Source: an uncultured Fibrobacterota bacterium
GTDB lineage: Bacteria > Fibrobacterota > Chitinivibrionia > Chitinivibrionales > Chitinispirillaceae
Direction: 5' to 3'
DNA: 6,218 nucleotides
NCBI GenBank assembly: GCA_903888815.1
Contig: CAISVC010000466.1
Location: 1 to 6,218 of the forward strand
The translations under genes were made by a program, and so were the position numbers. A model generated the notes under the pieces. The model was not told the DNA's origin. It ran no database searches and was given only the letters and a program-made list of their open reading frames with translations. Below, piece by piece: positions 1 to 4,872 of the stretch; the stretch's first letter is position 1, and the number at the start of each line of letters is the position of its first letter.

Positions 1-5
1 AAAGC

Positions 6-27
6 CTTTAGCTAAAGAATAATTATT
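6..27. repeat. Two abutting perfect palindromes upstream of the HD gene
   Basis: Positions 6-17 read CTTTAGCTAAAG, a perfect 12-bp palindrome. Positions 18-27 read AATAATTATT, a perfect 10-bp palindrome that starts at the next base. They lie 26-47 bp before the ATG of the HD gene, in an AT-rich stretch. They could be an operator for a dimeric regulator or the remains of a terminator of a gene left of the window. The AT-rich one may arise by chance. The symmetry is seen directly; the function is unknown. Confidence 0.35.
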
Positions 28-41
28 ATAGTTTATTATAC

Positions 42-47
42 AGGAGG
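42..47 (+). promoter_or_regulatory. Shine-Dalgarno sequence of the HD gene
   Basis: AGGAGG lies 5 nt before the ATG at 53 and fixes that start. The upstream DNA (18-40) is very AT-rich with several TATTAT-like runs, so a promoter is likely close by, but no clear -35 and -10 pair can be chosen. Confidence 0.85.
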
Positions 48-52
48 AAATT

Positions 53-1756
53 ATGACTTTAGACCAGATTAATGACATTCTGACGGACAAAGGATATCCT
101 TCGCGCGAAGAGCTGCAGCATTTTCCGCTGGGAGAGCTGCTGCTCGCGCTTGACAGCAGCGCCTGGCTTTCGAGCGGCAGGGTCGTTGAACTCTATGACA
201 AGGAAAACCCGAACTCGCGCGACCTGGGCAAGGACGAGCAGGACCTGCCGGTAGAGGAGATTGAGGAACGGCTGCGCGAACAGGAGCGGATCCTCGGCAA
301 TGAGCGGGTCACCGAGGTATACCGCCACCATATCACCCATGTCATAAAAGCGGCTGTGATGCTGACGGGGAACTCCTATTCCCGGATTCTCGGCCGGTCC
401 GATATCTGGTCCAGCGAGCCGTTTGCCGCATACGGTCAGTTTCTTCAGTCAAAAAATTCTTCAAGCCTTCTGGGCCCGGCCAACGGCTATTTCAGAAAAT
501 TCCTGCGGTTTGCGGCGCTGTACCACGACATCGGAAAAACAATAAACCGGGAGCGTCACGGACTGCTCGGAAAACATCTTCTTGAAACGCTCTCCGACGC
601 GGAAACCGCCGACATGCGGAATCTTCTCCGGTACGCGGGCGAGGATTATTTCCCGTTGCTCATCGAACTCATCGGGCACCATGATCTTTTCGGCATGCTG
701 TGCACCGGCGAGGCGTCGCGGCCCGTGCTTCTTGATGCGCTGCGGCTCAAGGACCCGGCCAGGGTGCTCGGACTGACCGTGACCCTGAATATCGCGGACA
801 TTTATTCAACCCTCAGGGCGAAAAATCTGCAGATGGATCTGCGGATTTTCCAGACCGTGCTCGAGGACTGGAAGTTCATGGTCGGTTGCATAAAAGAGGA
901 AAAGGAAAGGGAACCGGTTCTTTTCCAGACCGGCATGGAAAAAACAATCCTTTTTTACGCGCAGCAGCGCGAATACGCGGCAGAGCGCATACGGCGGCTC
1001 CTGGTGTCCGCGATTTTCATGATTACCGGCATTAAAGGCATGTGGGGCACGCAGGCTGACCAGCGCACCATCGAAGATATGCTGAACCTGCTGTCGCAGA
1101 AGCTGGATCGGCACAGCGGCGAGCAGGTGACTGTCCAGGAACTTAAATGGCTGGCCGCAAAGGTCGCCCGGAAGACGGGGCGCAGCAGGCTGGAGAACTG
1201 CATCGCGCTCCTAGACAAAGGGCAGCGCTGCGACAGTGAACTCGCCGGCGCGGTGAGCGAAATACGCGGCGAATGTTCGGTGACGCAGGAGGAGCTGCAG
1301 TCATGGGCGAAGCGGATCACCGGAGACGTGGTGAGCGACGCGCTGCGCAAGCGGCTCGGCCCCCGGCTGGTTGATTTCTGCGACTGTTTCGCGCTCGTAT
1401 GCAAATACAATTACGCGCTCCGGTTCATCCAGCCGCTTGTCGTATCCTGGATTGACGAGAAAGTCGCATTCCTGCGCGTGCAGAACCAGCTCGACGATCC
1501 GAAGCAGGTGTTCGAGATGATCGACGTCCGCGAAATCGCGTCGCTCATCGTTGAAATCTTCTCGCGCATCATGGAAAACTACGAGGGTCTCACCTACCAG
1601 AAGGGCCAGCGCCAGCGCAGGATCGGCATCGAGCTTCTCGGCGTCACCCGTTCCAGCACCATTTCGAACCGGATCATCGAGCTGCTGTTAAGCGACCGCA
1701 AGGCCGAAGGCGTCAACTGGGTGGTGGACGAAGCAACGGCGTGGTATTTTGTATGA
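53..1756 (+). CDS. HD-domain protein (putative metal-dependent phosphohydrolase) with uncharacterised C-terminal half
   Basis: This is a 567-residue soluble protein with no signal peptide or membrane segment. An HD-superfamily domain spans about residues 85-255. Candidate metal ligands are H92/H93/H96, the motif H158-D159 in LYHDIGK, H169/H175, the pair H209-H210 and D249 in NIADIYS. HDxGK followed by a His pair resembles the metal centres of HD phosphodiesterases and phosphohydrolases that act on nucleotides or nucleotide second messengers. No GYP motif is seen, so it is not a canonical HD-GYP protein. Residues 1-80 are acidic and probably helical. Residues about 260-567 look mostly helical and match no family I recognise, ending in an aromatic tail (AWYFV). 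The start is supported by AGGAGG at 42-47. It converges on the YkuD-Mur gene with a 4-bp gap. The HD fold is well supported; the substrate is unknown. Confidence 0.85.
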   Translation: MTLDQINDILTDKGYPSREELQHFPLGELLLALDSSAWLSSGRVVELYDKENPNSRDLGKDEQDLPVEEIEERLREQERILGNERVTEVYRHHITHVIKAAVMLTGNSYSRILGRSDIWSSEPFAAYGQFLQSKNSSSLLGPANGYFRKFLRFAALYHDIGKTINRERHGLLGKHLLETLSDAETADMRNLLRYAGEDYFPLLIELIGHHDLFGMLCTGEASRPVLLDALRLKDPARVLGLTVTLNIADIYSTLRAKNLQMDLRIFQTVLEDWKFMVGCIKEEKEREPVLFQTGMEKTILFYAQQREYAAERIRRLLVSAIFMITGIKGMWGTQADQRTIEDMLNLLSQKLDRHSGEQVTVQELKWLAAKVARKTGRSRLENCIALLDKGQRCDSELAGAVSEIRGECSVTQEELQSWAKRITGDVVSDALRKRLGPRLVDFCDCFALVCKYNYALRFIQPLVVSWIDEKVAFLRVQNQLDDPKQVFEMIDVREIASLIVEIFSRIMENYEGLTYQKGQRQRRIGIELLGVTRSSTISNRIIELLLSDRKAEGVNWVVDEATAWYFV

Positions 1757-1760
1757 TTTT

Positions 1761-3683
1761 TTAAGAAGACAGCTCTGAAGTTCCTCCGAAAACCTCAATA
1801 ATTTTTTTCGCCAGCGTTGGCAGCGAGGGGTCGCGCGCGCCCATGAGCAGGATACAGTCGCCCGGATGGGCGTCATTTACCAGAACATCCAGAAGCTCGT
1901 CCCGGTCTTTAATCGCACGCGCTTTAAACGGAACCGTACCGAGGCCGTTTATAATATCTTCGGATGAAATATCTTTCACCGCCGTGCCGCCGGCATAGTA
2001 GATGGGTAGAAGGCAGAGCGAATCGGTCGGCATGAAAATCGCGCGGAAGGTCGAAATGTATTCATCCTTGAGAAATCTGGTTGGCCCGAAGCCGTGCGGC
2101 TGGTAGACGGCGATGATGCGCTCCGAAAGGCCGCGGGCGGCCTTGACTACTGCTGCGATCTTTGCCGGATTATGGGCGAAGTCGTCGACCACGAATATCT
2201 TCTTGCGCGTGCGGGTGAGCGCGAAGCGGCGCGCCACGCCTTTGTAGTTTCGAACCGGGAGCGCCAGCGTCTCCAGGCCGCATCCAAAATGTTCACATAC
2301 GCAAAGCGCGGCGCAGAGGTTCTCTGCGTTGTGCGCGCCGGGCAGCGGCAGATGCAGGGCAGTGCCGCTGCGGTGCACGGTCACCGAATCGGGCAGCAGT
2401 TCGATGCGGTCGGGTTTCCAGGTTGCGGACGGGCTGATGCCGAACCGTTCCTGAGCGCGGATACGGTCGAGTCCGCAATCGTCGGCATTCACGGCGATCC
2501 ATGCGGATTGCGAAGCAAAGGTTTGAAACAGGGATTCGACCTCGTTGACGTTTTTGTGGTCTTTGGAGATGTTGAGGATAACGCCTGCCGCCGGCCGGTA
2601 CTTGACAAGCGTGCCGTCGCTCTCGTCGGCTTCAACCACCAGCAGGTCGGATGCCCCCACGAACGCGTTGCCGGACAGTCCCTCTTTTTCAAGCCGCACG
2701 AGCGGCGCGCCGCTTATAAGCGAGGGCGACCTGCCGCAGGCAGTTAAAAATTCGAAAATCATGGCCGTGACGGTCGATTTGCCGCTCGTTCCCGCAACCG
2801 CAACGGTTTTTTTTGACGCAATAATCGCCGCCAGAACATCGGAGCGGTGGAGAACAGGCAGGCCGCGGGACCGGGCGGCAGCGATGTCCGGATTCGATTC
2901 CTCGATGGCGGTCGAGATGCACACGGCATCGGTGGATACGGTGATGCCGGAGCCGTCTTGACTGAAGATATTACACCCCGCATTTAAAAGCCCGGCACGT
3001 GTCTCCTCCGTGTCAGGGCTTTGAAGGAGCCGGTCGGATCCGGATACCAAGACGCCGCTCCATTGGAGATACTGCGCGAGCGCGCTCATACCGGAGCCGA
3101 AAATACCGGTGAAATGGAGATGCGAACAGCGGTGCCCGCTGACCGAACAGAACGCCGCATCGATAAAAACAAGAGTCCCCTCTTTCACCGTGTCGAACAG
3201 CCTGATGATGTCGTTTGAGCGGAGGCAGACGCAGCCGTGTGACAGGGGAGTGCCGACCAGTTCTTCCTTATTGGTTCCGTGGATGTAGATGTACCGTTCG
3301 AACGAATCGATATGCGGTCCTTTGTTAAGGCCGGGTTCGAGCCCTTCCAGCCGCAGAATACGGGTGACGATGAGAGTATCTTCTGTCAAATCAGAACTGC
3401 AGTCAAGGCCTGTATCGAGGCGGTCTCTGAAAATCCGCCCCGCAGGCGCGCCGGCCCCGATTTTTTCTTTTATGCGGTGAAGGCCGGTGGGCGTTTTATT
3501 GGAGCCCTCGCGGTTGCCGAGGCCGCGGAGCGCGGTCGATGCGTCGAAACGTTCGACAATGGCGGTTCCCCTGCACACGAAGAGCTGCTGCGACATCGTA
3601 TCGACAAAAAGGAAGAGATCGCCGGTGCCGGCGAGCAGCGGCTTCAGCCGTTCATAGATTTGAGTAAGGCGCGAGGGGTCCAT
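1761..3683 (-). CDS. Fusion of a YkuD (L,D-transpeptidase/L,D-carboxypeptidase) domain and a MurC/Mpl-type Mur ligase
   Basis: This 640-residue protein joins two peptidoglycan enzymes. Residues about 20-178 are a YkuD domain: H135 in YIYIHGTN, then S148-H149-G150-C151 with Cys151 as nucleophile. Residues about 188-635 are a full Mur ligase: GIFGSGMSALA (193-203) and GSD (215-217) of the N-terminal nucleotide-type fold, P-loop GTSGKST (298-304), EADESD (351-356), D375-H376, HN (451-452), RR (485-486), DDFAHNP (500-506) and QPHGFGPTR (528-536). The last motifs are closest to MurC and Mpl. There is no signal peptide, and ligation needs ATP, so both halves should be cytosolic. I infer a recycling role: the YkuD half trims tetrapeptide to tripeptide, as cytoplasmic ElsL does, and the ligase joins tripeptide to UDP-MurNAc, as Mpl does. 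A MurC-like activity (L-Ala addition) is the alternative. Odd points: Cys153 sits where SHGC(I/V)R usually has Arg, and Ser300 replaces the His of GTHGKT. No Shine-Dalgarno is visible; an in-frame stop 12 nt upstream limits the ATG choice. Confidence 0.9.
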   Translation of the reverse strand: MDPSRLTQIYERLKPLLAGTGDLFLFVDTMSQQLFVCRGTAIVERFDASTALRGLGNREGSNKTPTGLHRIKEKIGAGAPAGRIFRDRLDTGLDCSSDLTEDTLIVTRILRLEGLEPGLNKGPHIDSFERYIYIHGTNKEELVGTPLSHGCVCLRSNDIIRLFDTVKEGTLVFIDAAFCSVSGHRCSHLHFTGIFGSGMSALAQYLQWSGVLVSGSDRLLQSPDTEETRAGLLNAGCNIFSQDGSGITVSTDAVCISTAIEESNPDIAAARSRGLPVLHRSDVLAAIIASKKTVAVAGTSGKSTVTAMIFEFLTACGRSPSLISGAPLVRLEKEGLSGNAFVGASDLLVVEADESDGTLVKYRPAAGVILNISKDHKNVNEVESLFQTFASQSAWIAVNADDCGLDRIRAQERFGISPSATWKPDRIELLPDSVTVHRSGTALHLPLPGAHNAENLCAALCVCEHFGCGLETLALPVRNYKGVARRFALTRTRKKIFVVDDFAHNPAKIAAVVKAARGLSERIIAVYQPHGFGPTRFLKDEYISTFRAIFMPTDSLCLLPIYYAGGTAVKDISSEDIINGLGTVPFKARAIKDRDELLDVLVNDAHPGDCILLMGARDPSLPTLAKKIIEVFGGTSELSS

Positions 3684-3694
3684 CGATATATTTT

Positions 3695-3711
3695 ACTGCT
3701 GGTTCAGCAAT
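3695..3711 (-). other. Possible leader hairpin before the YkuD-Mur gene
   Basis: Read on the minus strand, ATTGCTG-AAC-CAGCAGT can fold into a 7-bp stem (one G-U pair) with a 3-nt loop. It ends 11 nt before the start codon of the YkuD-Mur gene, in a leader with no Shine-Dalgarno sequence. A role in translation is possible but not shown. Confidence 0.3.
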
Positions 3712-3729
3712 AGCCCTTTCTATGGCAAA

Positions 3730-3757
3730 ATAATATAATGAGTATTGTTTCGTTCAA
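3730..3757 (-). promoter_or_regulatory. Candidate promoter of the YkuD-Mur gene
   Basis: On the minus strand TTGAAC (3757-3752) and TATTAT (3735-3730) are 16 bp apart, which fits a sigma-70-type promoter. Transcription would begin near 3723 and give a leader of about 40 nt. It overlaps the candidate -10 box of the divergent LOG gene, so the two promoters would compete for polymerase. Confidence 0.4.
3734..3739 (+). promoter_or_regulatory. Candidate -10 box of the LOG gene
   Basis: A perfect TATAAT lies 39 bp before the ATG of the LOG gene and would give a leader of about 33 nt. No good -35 hexamer is found at the normal spacing, and there is no extended -10 TG, so the promoter may be weak or activator-dependent. 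Confidence 0.4.
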
Positions 3758-3778
3758 CACCGTTTAGAAAGAGCCGTT

Positions 3779-4471
3779 ATGCCCAGCAACAATAATAATA
3801 GTCAAAACTTGCCCTGTTCCGCATCGCAGGAAGATACCTGGCGTCTTTTCCGCATCATGGCGGAGTTCGTCGAAGGATTCGAAACGCTTTCCCGCATCGG
3901 GCCGTGTGTCACCATTTTCGGATCGGCACGAACGCCGGAAAACCACAACTATTACAAGTTGACGGTCAAGGTCGCCCGCTTGGCGGCGAAGAACGGCTAC
4001 GGCGTGATAACCGGCGGTGGTCCCGGCATCATGGAGGCGGCCAACAAAGGCGCTGCCATGGAACGCGGCACCTCGATCGGTCTCAATATTCAATTGCCGT
4101 TCGAACAGAAGCCCAACCGGTACATCAAGAACATGATCAGTTTCCGTCATTTTTTCTGCCGCAAGGTGATGTTTCTCAAATACACCTCGGCCGTGATTAT
4201 CATGCCGGGCGGTTTCGGCACCATGGATGAAATGTTCGAGACGCTTACATTGGTGCAGACGCACAAGGTGGCGACACTGCCGCTTATTCTTATGGGTAAA
4301 TCTTACTGGCAGGGGCTTCTGCGGTGGCTCGAAAGAACGGTGCGCTCGGAATACGGCTACATTTCGCCGGAGGATATGGCGCTCGTGACCGTTACCGACG
4401 ACCCGCAGGAAGTCATCGACCGCCTTAATGCTGTCAAAGGCAAGAAAAAAGCACGGGCGAATTTTGCATAG
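3779..4471 (+). CDS. LOG family protein (TIGR00730-type Rossmann-fold nucleotide 5'-monophosphate phosphoribohydrolase)
   Basis: This is a 230-residue cytosolic protein of the LOG family. Such enzymes hydrolyse the N-glycosidic bond of nucleoside 5'-monophosphates, releasing base and ribose 5-phosphate; plant and some bacterial members activate cytokinins. The diagnostic parts are all present: a first Rossmann strand with FGSAR (47-51), TGGGPGIMEAANKGA (78-92), R128-K129 and the signature PGGFGTMDE (143-151). The N-terminal stretch WRLFRIMAEFVEGFETLS (21-38) matches the longer subtype common in Deltaproteobacteria-like genomes, which supports this start. The first 20 residues are low-complexity, with four Asn in a row encoded by AAC and three AAT codons. 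The C-terminus is basic (KGKKKAR). The ribosome site is weak (GAAAGAG about 6 nt upstream). It is transcribed away from the YkuD-Mur gene. Older databases call this family lysine decarboxylase, which is wrong. The in vivo substrate here is unknown. Confidence 0.92.
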   Translation: MPSNNNNSQNLPCSASQEDTWRLFRIMAEFVEGFETLSRIGPCVTIFGSARTPENHNYYKLTVKVARLAAKNGYGVITGGGPGIMEAANKGAAMERGTSIGLNIQLPFEQKPNRYIKNMISFRHFFCRKVMFLKYTSAVIIMPGGFGTMDEMFETLTLVQTHKVATLPLILMGKSYWQGLLRWLERTVRSEYGYISPEDMALVTVTDDPQEVIDRLNAVKGKKKARANFA

Positions 4472-4488
4472 CATAATAAATATTTTTA

Positions 4489-4517
4489 TTGACATTACTG
4501 CGTGATGAGTTTAATAT
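4489..4517 (+). promoter_or_regulatory. Strong candidate promoter of the small peptide unit
   Basis: A perfect TTGACA (4489-4494) is followed after 17 bp by TAATAT (4512-4517), inside a longer AT-rich stretch. Transcription would begin near 4524, just after the LOG gene ends at 4471. No GC-rich terminator separates the LOG gene from it, so read-through from LOG is possible. Confidence 0.65.
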
Positions 4518-4526
4518 TATATAGAG

Positions 4527-4540
4527 AGAGTTGGGACTCT
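4527..4540 (+). other. 5'-end hairpin of the small transcript
   Basis: AGAGT and ACTCT pair perfectly around a TGGG loop, almost at the predicted 5' end. Such a hairpin can protect a transcript from decay. It is short, so chance is not excluded. Confidence 0.35.
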
Positions 4541-4572
4541 TTGAAAATTGTTAAAAGTAAAGGAATAGAAAG

Positions 4573-4602
4573 GCCTTCCCTGCACGTAAAGGTGCAAAAG
4601 GC
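4573..4602 (+). other. Leader stem-loop of the small transcript
   Basis: GCCTT (4573-4577) pairs with AAGGC (4598-4602), and inside it TGCAC (4581-4585) pairs with GTGCA (4592-4596). The two 5-bp stems are separated by a small internal loop (CCC opposite A) and capped by a 6-nt loop. This is a plausible structured element in the leader of the 18-codon gene. No known riboswitch class is recognised. Confidence 0.45.
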
Positions 4603-4625
4603 GGGTTTTATGTCTCCACCGTACC

Positions 4626-4640
4626 CTTCCAAAAGGAGGT
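4626..4640 (+). promoter_or_regulatory. Perfect Shine-Dalgarno sequence within a small hairpin
   Basis: AAGGAGGT (4633-4640) is a full match to the anti-Shine-Dalgarno end of 16S rRNA and ends 6 nt before the GTG at 4647, which decides the start. CTTCC (4626-4630) can pair with GGAGG (4635-4639) across an AAAA loop, with one G-U pair, hiding the site. CTCC at 4614-4617 could pair with GGAG as an alternative. The folding is inferred by eye. Confidence 0.6.
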
Positions 4641-4646
4641 AGTGAA

Positions 4647-4703
4647 GTGGCAGCAAAAAGGAAAGCCGCAAAGAAAAAGGCGGCGAAGAAGAAGAAAAGG
4701 TAG
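4647..4703 (+). CDS. 18-residue Lys/Ala-rich basic peptide
   Basis: The predicted peptide is MAAKRKAAKKKAAKKKKR: 11 of 18 residues are Lys or Arg and six are Ala. It resembles the AAKK-repeat tails of histone H1 and of H1-like bacterial chromatin proteins, so binding to DNA or RNA is a reasonable guess. The case for translation is a perfect AAGGAGGT 6 nt before the GTG start, a TAG stop, a strong promoter upstream and a terminator 28 nt downstream. A stop at 4587-4589 closes this frame upstream and no other start in it is better, so the gene does not look like a broken longer protein. It is too short for ordinary gene callers. The alternative GTG at 4642 gives an Arg-rich frame but lies too near the Shine-Dalgarno. 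It may instead be a leader peptide or part of a non-coding RNA. Confidence 0.55.
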   Translation: MAAKRKAAKKKAAKKKKR

Positions 4704-4731
4704 TTGACTTCAGATGCAGTTGCAGTGAGTA

Positions 4732-4773
4732 GGGGGCGAAGGATGAATGATTTCTTTGCCCCCAATTTTTTAT
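4732..4773 (+). terminator. Strong intrinsic terminator
   Basis: GGGGGCGAAGGA (4732-4743) pairs with the stretch at 4752-4763 ending GCCCCC, giving a 12-bp stem with two G-U pairs and an 8-nt loop. AATTTTTTATT follows directly. This is a textbook Rho-independent terminator. It closes the small peptide unit and separates it from the Tex-like gene. Confidence 0.85.
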
Positions 4774-4872
4774 TCACCTGAAAGCAATAAAGAGTTTTGT
4801 TGCCTCATACGAGAGCATGTTCTATTTTCTCCATCCGACAAATTATTGTTTCCTTCAATTACACTAATCCTC
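4774..4872 (+). other. Leader region of the Tex-like gene, no clear signals
   Basis: This AT-rich 99-bp spacer must hold the promoter of the Tex-like gene, because a terminator lies just before it. TTGTTG (4797-4802) with TCTATT (4821-4826) is the best pair I find, at 18 bp, and it is weak. No Shine-Dalgarno precedes the ATG at 4873. Confidence 0.3.

Larger units (their letters stand above)
4524..4773 (+). other. Independent short transcription unit (about 250 nt)
   Basis: A promoter, a folded leader of about 120 nt, a perfect Shine-Dalgarno, an 18-codon gene and an intrinsic terminator follow one another without interruption, so this reads as a self-contained transcript. It matches none of the standard housekeeping RNAs (4.5S/SRP, 6S, RNase P, tmRNA) that I can recognise. 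It could be a short mRNA, a regulatory RNA, or both. The ends are predicted from the promoter and terminator only. Confidence 0.6.

Noticed and set aside
2094..2747. A 217-codon open frame on the plus strand inside the YkuD-Mur gene
   Set aside because: It lies fully antisense to the Mur ligase half, whose motifs fix the true frame. Its translation shows no recognisable motif.
3779..4471. Annotation of the LOG gene as lysine decarboxylase
   Set aside because: That is a historical database error for proteins with PGGxGTxxE. No PLP-binding lysine motif is present.
4472..4488. AT-rich inverted stretch AATAAATATTTTTATT as a terminator of the LOG gene
   Set aside because: The stem would be made only of A-T pairs and it merges into the next promoter, so it is better explained as promoter-associated AT-rich DNA.
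3764..4495. A 243-codon open frame on the minus strand covering the LOG gene
   Set aside because: The opposite strand carries the full set of LOG motifs. The minus frame gives a His/Arg-rich product with no recognisable pattern, as expected for an antisense shadow.
4536..4552. ACTCTTTGAAAATTG, which looks like motifs found near rRNA operons of some bacteria
   Set aside because: No rRNA or tRNA sequence lies nearby, and the match is short and AT-rich.
4653..4664. A possible ribosomal frameshift site in the A-rich run of the small gene
   Set aside because: The run has five A residues before G, not the six needed for A AAA AAG, and no longer product would result.
4642..4707. An overlapping Arg-rich frame starting at GTG 4642 (a +1 alternative to the Lys/Ala peptide)
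   Set aside because: Its start is 1 nt from the Shine-Dalgarno, too close for initiation. The Arg run is the frame-shifted reading of AAG repeats.
4517..4777. An 86-codon minus-strand frame with a Phe/Ala-rich hydrophobic stretch like a membrane segment
   Set aside because: The hydrophobic run is only the complement of the Lys codons of the small peptide gene. The frame starts at a GTG beside the terminator, with no good ribosome site.
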